Of a stretch of 60,000 nt of DNA, positions 1 to 12,300 are shown piece by piece. The translations under genes and the position numbers were made by a program. Source of the DNA: Apostichopus japonicus (taxonomy: Eukaryota > Echinodermata > Holothuroidea > Aspidochirotida > Stichopodidae); assembly GCF_037975245.1 (NCBI RefSeq), contig NC_092568.1:38954631-39014630 (forward strand). Direction: 5' to 3'. The notes beneath the pieces were generated by a model, which worked only from the letters and a program-made list of their open reading frames with translations, was not told the DNA's origin and did no database searches. Positions within the stretch are counted from its first letter, which is position 1. The number at the start of each line of letters is the position of its first letter.

Positions 1-3000
1 TTGCGTGTCGTTGTAGGCTCGTTGACTGGACATATTTTTCACTGAACTGATGTTTAGAAGTAAAACAACAGTTTATATTGTAACAGGTGGAGGTGGGACC
101 ATATGATATGCAGTGGACAGAGTAATTGGTCAACTGGTCAACGTGTATACACGTGTGTCCCTTTGTGATGCCCTGGCTCCTTATACTTGTACAATAAAAT
201 AAGTTTGAAAACTCATCAAGTGTAAGTTGCATAATTTTTAAAGATGGAATACATGTGTAATATTCTGAAGATTCCCCTTGGTGTTGGCTGCTTTGTTTAT
301 TGGGCAGGGTCAAAGGTTATTCAAGGTAACCAATGGCCAAAATATGAGAACCTTGTTAACAATGTGCAGTAACTCACAAAAACAAAAACATAGCATCATG
401 GAGTACATGATATTGTAGTTTGATGGAAGGTGCTTCTTTATGAGTCATATCCTTTACATACTGTAGTTTGGTGGAGATCAAAGGTCATTTGAGGTCATCA
501 GGAGGCAAAACCTCATTATGCAAGCAAATGTAATAATTCCAGCTGTCTTATGTTTACTTTGATTTTGGCAGATTTGCTTCGGAAAAGCGGAAGAAGCCAA
601 TCAGGTTTGCCAATTAGGCCCACTTCCCCAAAAATGTTTATTCAAGCCCGGCCTCTCGCAGTGAACAATCCCGGACGGTCGCTTATTGCTTTGGAAGAAT
701 TATGTCCTCACATGACACGCAATTTCATAGCAATAATATGAATAAAGATTTTGTGGTTTGCATAAGTTCACGCCCCTCTTTGGAGAAATGTCCAAGACTT
801 TTGTATCGGACATATCCTCGCAGTAAAATACAGTGCACAAGCACATTCATGTTATGCAAAAACGGACTCTGAGGTATGTACAGTTTGCATGTGAGAAAAA
901 GAGTGTTACAAACGACTTGGCCAAGACTACTGCGTAATTGGTGTGCTCTCATGGAAAACAGCTTACAGGACAGTCTACGTAACTTGTTTTCTTATTGTCA
1001 GCCCCTGCTACAGTATATCACCAAACACTGATAAATATGCCTCTGGCCCAAAAAGCCTTTCTTCCAATGTAACCTAGAGATGTAAAGATAAAGAATTTGT
1101 CTATAGGGTATTAACATATATATATTTATATTTATACTGTAGCATGCCTACTCTGATAAAGTTTCAGGGTCAACAAAATAAAAGTGTTCTTAGTTCTACA
1201 GTATCTCTTCATTTTAAAACAACTTTGTTATTAATAATCCAAATTGTCGAAATGATCACATCTGGTAACTTGGGTACAGTATCTACGGAGTCAAAACAAA
1301 TCCATGAAGGCTAACTAAGATAACATTCACTTTGATCTTTCTTGAAATGAATTTTACCGGCAGATGACAGGTTGTGTGTTCTTAAATATCCAACGCAGTA
1401 GATAACAAGGTTTATTTAATATAGTCCAACAACTTCAGCTGTTCACTTCAAGATATTTGTGTCAGTAATTTCCATTTTCAAGTGAGGTTGGTATTTTACA
1501 TGATGTGAACCTTCTTAAAGTTGACAATTGTGAAGATTATGCACAAGTGGTCTGTACTTGAAATGGATAAGTGAGTGAAAAATACAATCTGCAAGGATTT
1601 TATCACAAGTGCTGTATTAATGTACAGTTTTGGAGATCTTGGGTAAATATTAGCAAAGAATCCAATTCATTTACATATATTCAAGAATATTTTATAGGGT
1701 TCTGCAGTATTATACCTGAGTATGAAATAGTACATGTAGACTTCTCATCAAGTTAGAAATGATGTGTAGGATATTTCAATAAATTGTTTTCAATGGTTCT
1801 GTCATCTTAAACATAACTTGTACTGCCAGGAGGAAACTTGTAATATAATCACAGTGTTTGAATGATGTAATTAAATTTTAAATGTCATGTTGCCTGCAAT
1901 TGGACTCTGTGGATTTGAAACCTAAGTTGGGACTGGAATGTTGAGTATGTTCCACTCGTCCATGAAATGAACTACAACTAAATTGATTTCATTTTCTGAG
2001 TCCATGTGAAAACATGGTTGTATATAGGGTAAGGGTTCAATTTAATAAATCAAATACAGTTGACGATGATTGACAAATAATGCACACTGCTGGCTGGCTG
2101 TTAATATCAGTATATATGTGGAAACTGGGGAATATGTGAAAGGGAAGGAAGAAAAACAGAAGTCCTGATAGATTTACCTTATTAAGTTTTAGGCACTCCT
2201 CAACTGATTTTGGCAGCTCCCCCTCTTCTCCCCCTTCCCCCGCCCATCTACTGCCCATTTCATTCCCCATTCTGGTTTACTGACTGAAAGGATGACTGGA
2301 GGTACATAATGTATTTCACATGTTGTAGACCAGTCATAACCACTGCTATCTGTCCAGGTTGTAATTTCTATAAGTTTTAATATTTGAGATGTTTAAACAG
2401 CTGGGGTTCATCAACGAAAGTGACTGCACAAGATATAAGTCTAATATGCAGGCCATTTGGTCAGTTTGACAGGTCTATGCAACACTAAACTCAATGGCTT
2501 AAAACCAAACTGTCAGGCCTCAAAATGACAAATGTTTACAACATTTGTCAAACTTTTTCCAGGACAAACATTGTTGATTGTTATCCAAGAATACCCTGTT
2601 GTTTCAATGGAATTAAAAGAAAATGAAACAATGGGTTATTAAGGTAAAGGCCTGCACAGAGGAACCAATGTTCTCATCAGTTTAGCCTTAAAGGAGTTAA
2701 AGCATATTTTGAGATTAATATATGTTGAATTTTTTGAAAACCGGAATAGCTATAGAAACATTACTAGTACTCCTTTTTTTTTTACATATAACATAATCAT
2801 AATTCTACTTAAAGTCATTCCTTTATATGAAAAACTATCTAGACACTTATGAACAGAGGGTTCAAGATGAAGTATGGGCCTTGAACAGGTCAGTATACAG
2901 TGATTTTATCCCTTCAGATGAAACACAAAATTGAATTAAAACTGTTCAAAGAGACACTTGTGGTTTCAACTGTCAAGTGACAATACAGTTTACATGTGTC

Positions 3001-5039
3001 ATGTGAAATTTGTGTGGTAAAGTTAATCTGTACAAGTGTAGTTTTCAGTGTGCACATGTGCTACAGAATATATTCCATGGGATTATTGATTCTTTCTAAG
3101 ACATTTAAAGACCATTTTCTTAGTAGTTTTAAATCTGAAAGTTTGATTTAGTTGTAAATTAAATAGGTATTTGCTATTGCTGCTTGTGGTTCAATGTCAG
3201 AAGAGTTTTGTATAGTATTGATACACTAAGTTAAACAGTTTGAGTTACCCACTGACGCCATTATATCTTTGATGACTGTTGGCCAGGATCTTAAGCTTGG
3301 AGTTCTCATGATTACCAGTTCTGCTGAAGAATATAGTTTATGGAAGAGAACAGATATTTTCTTGGATTAATGATAACAGTTTCCTGTTTCTAATTGCATA
3401 GCCTCCATAGATCTATAGATGTTGTGAGGGTTTGAAGGATGCTGGCTATCATCTTTAAGTAATACTGGGCTGAGGCTGTTCTTCTCTTCTTAACTTTTAA
3501 TGATGATTAAATAAACTGATAAAACTGGACATTTCTCTGTAGTGTTGTAGATCTTACCATGAAGTCCCCTTCCATGTCCCTCCTCCTCCCCCCCCCCCTC
3601 CCACCCTTGGGCACATCGCATTTCATGTAAGAATGAACATACTCTAAGTTAGGGCAATGTGTATACAGCTACATTGGTTGAATTTCTTTATTCCATGGCC
3701 TTGTTGATATGAAACCTAAAAAATAATGTCCATTTACTTTATTTTTTTATATATATTTTATATATATATGGGGGGATTGAATAAACAAATTATTTCAACT
3801 AAATAACATTGTCCTCTAAAATTTTGTTTGGGTTATCAACACAATTGTCACCATAAAGCAACTGGTTGGGTAAAGAACTACTGTACCATTCATTTGCAAT
3901 AAAGCTGTACACTGTTACTATCTCATGGTCATGTACCGCATAACTTTGGCGTGCATCAGAGTCAGGTACCGTTGGTACATACAGGTACCTGTACAGAATT
4001 CTGTTATATTACAAAGCTGATTATCAACAGGTATTGACAAAGTTTCTACCAGAGCTATTCAGGCTCATTGTTTGTGAAGAGGTTTAACAGACAGGCAAAG
4101 GGTCAAAGTTCATGAGTGGATTTGACTGGTTGACAATGGAGAGGTAATCTTTAGTTGTGCATACAAATTGTGCTGTAGGTGGAGAATCCCTGTGCCATAG
4201 AGGCTATTTGATTGCAGTATGAAAGTTGGTTAATTCTACAAGAATGGCCAACTGATCCATGAGCGTTAGATGCAGCTTAGAATGGGAGATGGCTTAATTT
4301 GTTTGAGCTTGTGAATCAAAGTTTTGTCTCTTTATTGCACTAGTAAAAACTTAACATTCTTACATATAAACTTGGTGAAGGACACTGCAGTAACCAGTCT
4401 ATGTTGTATATATATACACATGTAGTGTACAGCAAACCAGCCCTTGTGGTTGATGGTCTTAAGCACAGCTCCACATACTTCATGAAACCACAGCAGTATT
4501 AAAAGTATTGTTCACAGGATATCAGACAGACATTGTGTTTTTAATTTTGTAGAATTTCTTAGAAGGTTACCTTTCATGTGGTCAAGCATAATGGTCCTGT
4601 CTTGGATTTTTGGCAATTTCGGATGGTAGATTCCATCATGAAAGTCAACTGGAATAAAAAATAAACTTTCATCAAATTTTTCATTTCATCAGCATGCACA
4701 ATATTACAATTATTAATGAAGAACACATGTACTCTGTGTACATTGCAAGGTAAAATGTGTCAGAAATATGGTTCGGTAGTTTTTCTCTTGCATGTGCTGT
4801 ACTCAAAGCATCCGCATTCCCATCTGAGCCTAATATAGAGTGGAATTGCTAGGACCAACCCCTCTCCTTCTACCCTTTCCCCTCTCCTTCTACCCTTTCC
4901 CCCTCTCCATCCTCTCCTCTCCTTCCTCTCCTCTCCCTCCTCCCCTCTTCTTCCTCCCCCTCCCCACTTTCTCCTTCCTCCCACTCCTGTAAATGTAATC
5001 AACTTCCAATTCAAACAAGTCTATCATTTAGACTTCAGT

Positions 5040-5620
5040 TTAAAGGATTGGTTCAGGTGTTTGACATGTCTATTTTGTATGAAAGAGCACAAAAAGACAA
5101 AAAAAAACAGTGAAGAAACTACCATGATAGCATGCTCTGTTAAGGAGATATGACACTTTGAAGATATCAACATTTCTTTGAATCCGACTGGTGTAGAAAG
5201 ACTTATTGTGAGGGTGTGATGTCACATCCTCACTTCCTTAACATTTGTGAATATATTTCTTTAAAAATTATTTACATATTTTAACACATTTGAAAATAAT
5301 ATAATCAAAAATTCTTCAGATGTTTAATCTCAAATACTTCCTTTGACAAATATGAGATCTCCTGACATATCTTTTGGTAGAAAGTCATGAAATCTCACAA
5401 AATATTTAGAGAAAAAAACAAAGACTTTTCAGGAATGTGAGGATGTGACATCACAGCTATAGTCAGATTTCAGCAGTTTCTACACAATCTGATAAAACTT
5501 TTCACTTGAATATCTCTTTAACCGAAAAAGATAATTGAACAGTTTTTTCACCATTGTGTTTCTTTTATTGTCCTTTTTCATATTACATAAACATGTATGA
5601 CAACTGAACCAATCCTTTAA
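5040..5620. mobile_element. Kolobok-like MITE: TTAA-flanked long inverted repeat
   Basis: The element proper runs from 5044 to 5616 and is flanked on both sides by TTAA (5040-5043 and 5617-5620), as expected of a target-site duplication. The ends are perfect inverted copies starting AGGATTGGTTCAG. The similarity continues imperfectly inward for roughly 200 bp on each side, up to the matching words TGTGATGTCACATCCTCA (left, about 5216) and its reverse complement (right, about 5436). No transposase frame is present, so it is non-autonomous. TTAA targets with termini beginning RGG are the known signature of the Kolobok superfamily; piggyBac also uses TTAA but has different ends. The superfamily call is inference; the structure is seen directly. 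Confidence 0.85.
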
Positions 5621-7907
5621 GGTAAGTTTTATCTTTAAAATGATAAATTATCTGCTCAGTAATATTGCAAAAAATTGTGCTACTTGTTAAATGCTATGAG
5701 AAACCTAATAGAAAGGTTCTTACATAACAAAAGAATGTTTCTGAAGAGTCAGAGATAAGTGTGCGTGGGAGGAGGAGGGGGAAGATACTACATTGCAATT
5801 TAAGTGGCAAGAAATAAAAAATTTAGTTTTGTTTATTTAGTTATCTCATATAGTCTAACATAATGAAAGACACTAAAGTTGTTTTAATCAAACAAGATCT
5901 AATGACAAATACAGTAGAAAGTTGATACATTGTTTTAGTCAACCAAAGTAGAAAGTGTATGCAATCTGCCCAAGTTCAAGCATGAATTACATACTGTACT
6001 ACAACAAATCCATTTATTGCAGTATTGTCTGTTAATATGCTGAGAGTTTTTGTAAGCGAAGAGTCCAAAAAGTCAACAATAAGATGAAAGCAAACAGAAA
6101 CACTGAACAAAGAGTGATTCAGTATCACATGTATCTGCAGTCAGTCTATTGACTACAGTGTAGTATGGTGTTTGAGCCATGCTCCATTTGAAAATAGTTT
6201 GATTCATAATATTAAATTTTAATCAATTTAGACATTATGTTGGACATGAAAGCTATCAGAGTCTAACAAACATGCATTCCATATCTTTAACACTTAATTA
6301 CATCATCAATTCATCAAACGATGAAGTTTCACGGTCGTTTCTTAGAAATTTATTAATTCAAACACTAGCAATTTGAAGCAGCTTTTTGAGTTTGATCACT
6401 CAATTTACCCAACCTAACTGGTACTTAAAAAGTGTATTGAATTGATTAAAACTATAACACATCTTCATACTGCTTCTTACTAAATGAAGTTAAATTAGGG
6501 ACCAATTAAAGGAGTCTTTTAGATGCTCAATGTTTCTTCACCAAAACTGTTTTATTGTTTAATAGTATTTATCAAATGTAACGAGCAGTTTGAAAATGTT
6601 CCCAACTTTTCAATATTTGGAAGTTATTTTTACAATTGAAAGTTTTTAATGGTCTTCTTTGTTATGCGATTTTAGTTTTCAATTAGCGTAGAAACAAGCT
6701 GCTCAAATAGTTGTGTGTAATTTAATACCAGCAAATATCATGCATGATTGGCAATGCCATCATGTGGCAAATCTATATATGTAACTTAGTAAATTTCCAA
6801 GTATATACCAGTTGAGAAAGATGGATCAGTTTAAAACTTCAGTTAATAAGTTGAATTCTGTGTAGTACATGTACAGTATGTGCATCAAACTTGTGTCCAT
6901 AGAAATCCAAATGTCAGGCTTTCAAATAGACCAGCCTAGCTGCTGCTGCTGTTTGCTAAGAGTTGTCTAATGATTCATTGGAAGGCTCAGTAACCAAGCG
7001 TTGCGATGATTCAGCCATTAATAATCATTCCAAACCATATAGCCAATATTATATCTCTGTGCATGTGTGTGTGTGTGTGTACTTTTTGCAAGCTGTTGCT
7101 AGTTGTTTGCTGTTCATTATTCATACAGGGAGGATACTTTATATCATTCTGGAGTTTGATCCAGTAAAATCTGTGACAAAATAATCTTCAGGATTAAAGT
7201 TCAGGACTACAGTATCTCCGACATGTAGCAATATATAGCCAAACACTTTAATTAGGGGTTTCTTGTAATTGAGCTGTTTCACCGCCTTGCCACGGCCAAC
7301 TGCACTTTAATTTTATAAGTCATCCAGTTTTTGCAGCGGTGCGTGAAAACAAAGATGACATTATGCATGGCAACCAAAACTAGAAAGTGATTGATCTTGA
7401 AAACGCAACAAAATAATTTTTAACCGCTACTTTTGCCTGTATGGTGTTGATGAGACCAGCATGTGATACAGCTGTTGTTTATGTGCCTGCTATATGAGTT
7501 ATAAAGGTTCTGGAAGAGTAAGTGAATCATAACGCTCTCATGCCTGTTAACAAAGGTAGGCGTTTCGTCGTCCTAGCTGCTCTTTGTACTTGACAGAGAT
7601 ATTCAATCTATAGAGAAGGTACAGCAAGGTCTGATGTGAGAGCATGCATTCACTATATTTTAAAGGATGCTGTGCAATGTACAATGGGATCTTTGTGATC
7701 TAATGAAAGTGAAAATTGAAAATATAGTGTTTTGATGTCGCATATACAATAGTTTTTATCATAAAAGGATTCTGTATGCAGTTGCAGTCTTTATGGCCGA
7801 GTTGCTAGGCCTCAACTGACACATATGCTGCACACTGTCGGTACAGTACATCTAGTAGTAGTACTCGCTGTTTCAATTCTGTGTGGGGAAGAAGCAATCA
7901 ACAATCT

Positions 7908-7974
7908 ATAAAAAGTTCTTTCTTTCTTTTTACAATTTTGGATGTGATTGGACTTTGACCTATTTTATCAGAAG
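7908..7974 (+). promoter_or_regulatory. Possible TATA box and 5' UTR exon ending at a strong donor
   Basis: A CTATAAAAAG word at about 7908-7917 lies roughly 60 bp upstream of a consensus donor (GAAG followed by GTAAGT, GT at 7975). A short non-coding exon ending at 7974 could splice to the Numb acceptor at 9130. This is only a candidate; TATA-like words are common in AT-rich DNA, and transcript evidence would decide. Confidence 0.2.
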
Positions 7975-8117
7975 GTAAGTAATTCAGTGGGTAGGCCCAA
8001 AGGCAATGAAATGTCTGACCTCAGGTTGTTTTAGTTGGTTATGACTTTGGTTCCTAGCTTGGTCTCTCATGAACAGGGGAAGAGTCCTGCAGTATGTATA
8101 AATGGTCATGGTCATAT

Positions 8118-8182
8118 CAGGGAGCTGCTACTCTGACCAGGGAGCTGCTACTCTAATGTACAGTAGCAGCAGCTCCCTGGTC
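8118..8182. repeat. Hairpin-forming repeat (CAGGGAGCTGCTACT family), copy 1
   Basis: The word CAGGGAGCTGCTACTCT occurs twice in tandem (8118 and 8138). The second copy is followed 9 bp later by its reverse complement with a 3-bp GCA insertion, so 8135-8182 can fold into a stem of about 17 to 20 bp with a short loop. A diverged copy of the same palindrome is at 13323-13379. This fits the tip of a short inverted-repeat element; a small-RNA precursor is possible but unsupported. Confidence 0.6.
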
Positions 8183-9130
8183 AAATGGTATTTTTAATGT
8201 ATGCTGTATTGGCTCCAAATTTGCTAGATATTCAAATATGGTCACCTTTGGTCAAAATTCTTAAACTGTTTTAATTACAACCTTGGAGGAAGTTTTCCTC
8301 ACTGGAACATTCAGTCATCTTGAGTGTTCCTTAAAAATGTCTGAGAACGATTTGGCGCATAAAGACCTCAAGGAAAGTACTTTTTTGAAACCTCTAGCAA
8401 TTATAGCATGCTATTATTTGGGGCATCTACTGACTACCTTTAAATTTCAAATTTTGTGTATATTCTGAGTTGTGGTAGGGACAACACCCTTTTTGTAGGA
8501 AGGTGTAATGAAGTCATTGGTACTGCATGAAGCTAGTGCAGTGATCCTTGATTACTTGCAAAATAATACATCTTTGAAGTGGTTGAAAGGTTTGAAGAGT
8601 ATCAGCTGATACTGTACTGTCAGTCTTGTACAGAATGTATGTCCCGAAACAGCACTAATTGACACATTGCACTACTATTGCATTATTTTCCTTATAGGAA
8701 ATGTAGCATCTGCTATGATAGAGTGAATCATTAATTTTTCAATAATTTTTCGATATTTTTTCTCCCCTTTTTTGGGGAATAAGTTGTCTTCGTTGCTGTG
8801 GAATTTTAGCATTTGAGTTCAAACCTTCCTAAAAAATAAAAGTTCAATTTAAATAATTCATTTTAATGCCACTCTTGATGTCGTTACCTGAGGCAAAGCA
8901 TTAGGAAAGGGCTTGGAATGGGTCATGGTTAGGTCAAAGATGACCTGTTATAATTTTACCCCAAACATTGTATAATATGTATCATATCATTTCATGTTTT
9001 GTTTTAAATTTGGTTGATTCCGAGAGTACAGATCAAATATGAAGCAGCCTGCATAATTTACAGTAACTCTCCTTTACTGTATCTAGTCACTTCTTCTTTA
9101 CACCAAATTTATGAAATGTTTCTTTCACAG

Positions 9131-9353
9131 GCGTTTCTTTTTCGGTGGTCGGAAGCGGAGCTCTTCGGCTCCTAAGGCCATGGAGCCGCCACCAGAGATG
9201 CCCAAACGACAGAGCACTATAAGGAGAAGCATGAGGCGGATTCGTAAGAGTTTTAAGAAGAAAGAGGGTTACGTGCCACCTGCCAGTAAACCACACCAGT
9301 ATGCTAGGGATGAAAAAGCAGTAAGAAATTCTGATTGCCAGTTCTATGTGAAG
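9131..9353 (+). CDS. numb: Numb coding exon 1 (basic N-terminus, start of PTB)
   Basis: Acceptor TTTCTTTCACAG ends at 9130 and donor AAG-GTAAGT begins at 9354. From ATG 9180 the exon encodes 58 residues ending CQFYVK, equivalent to CSFPVK of vertebrate Numb, phase 0. Upstream of the ATG the same frame reads RFFFGGRKRSSSAPKA without a stop, so it is either 5' UTR or an extra coding segment. A second in-frame Met (residue 18, before RRIRKSF) lies close to where vertebrate Numb starts. Confidence 0.95.
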
Positions 9354-12300
9354 GTAAGTTGGTGAACTCTCTTTAAATGTTCTTTGGAGATGCAATTATT
9401 CTCAACTTATTAAAGGAGAAATAAACCCTAGCATCTTCTGCTCAGAGAATACCATTTTGCAGTAGGCTCTTTTCCACAGAAGCAACACGAATGCTTGAAA
9501 ACATTTAAAACTTGATTAAGTTGTCACCCATTGCATTCACCATTGTTGTTTGAATTTGGACAGTTCCCTCTGGTTTCGTGACATAAGCAAGCCACATATC
9601 GCATTTCAACACATAGGAAAAAACATTTCCTATGCACCGTTCATGATAACTAATGCAATATCTAGTCAAATTTTTCTTCCGAAACACCTTTCCGGGCAAG
9701 ATTGGGAATTGTTGAATAAAAGAAAACATGCATTTGGACTTGACTGCTATCAAATCGAGCCTGCATACAAAATGGAGGAACTGAGACAACGAGACCTAGA
9801 GCTTGCTAAACAGACCGCATCCGTGGCAGACACTGGCAGTTACTATATGATGCTAGTACTGCCAACACTAGTAACAGTTCTGTGACGGAGGGGCAAGCCA
9901 TGGGCTTTTGTAGGTTCCTTTTTCTCTGGAAACCTTTTCCCGTCAGGAATAACATTTAATATCGTCTTCCCTTCCCTGCGCCTTCCTCCCCTCTCCTGTT
10001 TACACAACCAAATGCTTGGCACTCCGGCATTATGCACCAAGTTCCGAACAATCTGTGATAGCAAGAGTTCAATTCATATGCAGAGAGGGGAATTGTGTAA
10101 CTTACGATGTGGCTCGCTGATGTAATTTTTGAAGCGCCCTCGTTACATAATGGCCGTCAACACAGTAGGTGTGAAAAAGTCATTAGAAAATTCCTGGAAA
10201 TTTGGGGAAAGGTAGTTTTGACTACAGTAGTTAGTTATTTCACAGAGGGTGTGAGAATATTAGTCATTGAGGTCACTGCATAACCCCAGACCTGTTTTAT
10301 TTCTCCTTTAAACAAAATATCTAGAACTCAGTGGCAAACCTGACTTGGACGGTTGTAACCATTTTCCAAAGTTCTCAAAATGATATATCTCTATCTTTGA
10401 CAAGCACTCTGTATAGAGAAATATGCTAGTGAGTGAATAATGATCTCTCATTCATAGGCTTCAACCAGTATTTGGTTCTGAAAGTACTTTGGCCTGATTT
10501 AGACTTTGAAAATTGTCGCATTTTGCAGTCCTTTATGTCTGGGAAAATTGCAGTGGTCAGAGATGCCCAGAAAAAGTTGCTTTAATTTGGACCACAGAAT
10601 GATGACAACTATAAAGTAAACTAACCAGAAAAGAAATGTATCCTTTACTTCACTAGTCATTCTAGTTTCTTGTATCATTCATGGTGACTTGTAGAGCATA
10701 TACCAAGTGCTACCACATGTTGAAGGAACACTTCAACAAACAGTAAGGAATCCATAGTAGATTTCGGTTGATCTAATAACAAACAATAAAACTCAATACA
10801 GTAGTTTATAATTTTTTAATTACTACACTGTTTTGTAGTCTGTCAATGCATACTGTTATTGGAACTGTGTCTAGTCATGCACACATGACTACACTGCTTG
10901 GTTTCTGCCAGCTGTCATAGCGAAAAACGTCTCATGTTGCTTTTTCCCATTTTGTAAAGAAAGTTGCTTTTTTACATTAATTTTATGCCAAACTCTGAAT
11001 GATACTTTTCAATTTAGGGCAGTTCAGATGAAGTGCAAGGCTAGGTTAGCGTCACTGTAGTCTGCTTTGCTAGCTGTAACATGGATGCATGCAAAAAGAT
11101 ATAGATGTATCTAGGTAGTTACTCTCAAAATATTATTGTACATTATCTACCATATAGGCTTATACCGAATTATCGACATTGCAGGCTCTGAATATCTTCA
11201 TCAGAAGTTATCTTGACCAATGTATTTACTTCGCTCCTCCCTTACCTGTCTCCCACTCCAGTATTGCACTTTCCCATCTACCTAACTACACATTTGGAAT
11301 ATTTTAGCACTGCGCCCTCGTTCCCTAGGCACCGCCCACCAACTCCTCCTTCCGAATCTACCAGCCAGGAAGAAACACCAATGTAACTCCTTACTTGATG
11401 GATTAGTGAGATTACTGCATAAATGAAACTGACATATTCAGTATTTACTTCACTCCTTGCTTACCTGTTCCCCACAACCTTAGCACTCTCGTTCTACCAT
11501 GCCTGTGTAACAGCTGTAGGGTTATTTTTAGCATAATTCTCAACAGTTTTCATGGACTCTCCTTATTTTATCAAAAAGTTATATCAACGAAATCCTGTAA
11601 CCCCACCAATAGTACGTACAGATATCACCACATGTCAGTGTTGTAGCCAATTTATGCACTACAGGTATAAAAAAAAATTAAAAAATTGTCTGGTATTTCA
11701 CACTGTTGCGATACAGTATGAAATTTGCTCGCAATTGAAGTGAATTGTTCTAAAGTGCTATAAAATATTACTTGAAATCAGTTCTTGCATTGCATTAATA
11801 TACCTATACGTAGAAGATGGTAGAAACGGTATATACAGTTGTATCTGAGTACTAGATGTATACTTAATAGCCACAGAGAAAGCCTGTCTGTGTAAGAAGT
11901 TATAGCTGAGTCTCTATTGAGACACTATGCTACTGATAACAAGATTAATCATGCTCTCCCCTTGGAAGCACAGTCCCTAACCTTTAACAGTCTGGTCCAT
12001 GGTGGTAAATGCACTGTAGGCAATAGACCCCTGTATCAAATCAATACACAGACTGTGTTTAAATGCTAGAACTGTAGTACTCTGTGAGAAAACCAACCCT
12101 GATTAAGCTTTACCTTCCATCTAATCAAATGACTCAGTGCTAAACACAGTGGCATTCTTATCACAGTATGGTTTCATATGGAAATGCATGGAATCTAATG
12201 AAACAAATATCTGAACTTGAAGTTCATAGCTCGACATGCACAGCTATGGTCTCTTGGGTTTAGAGAAACCTTTGTAATACTAAACAGTGGTCATCAGGGG

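Larger units (their letters stand above)
1..9130. other. Numb 5' flank or upstream intron; no supported gene
   Basis: This stretch precedes the first recognisable Numb exon, which begins right after a splice acceptor, so at least one upstream (probably 5' UTR) exon must exist in here or to the left of the window. I found no convincing coding exon. It holds one inverted-repeat mobile element (5044-5616), a pyrimidine-rich simple tract at 4860-4990, a short (GT)n at about 7065-7080, a hairpin repeat at 8118-8182 and scattered AGGTCA-like words at about 305-510. The open frames in it are short and unlike any family I know. Confidence 0.6.

Noticed and set aside
550-741. GC-richer frame at the left end, tested as an upstream Numb exon
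   Set aside because: A possible acceptor is present but the reading does not resemble any Numb N-terminus and the frame is short.
4760-5014. Gly/Arg-rich minus-strand frame
   Set aside because: It lies over a CTCTCCTTC simple pyrimidine tract; low complexity only.
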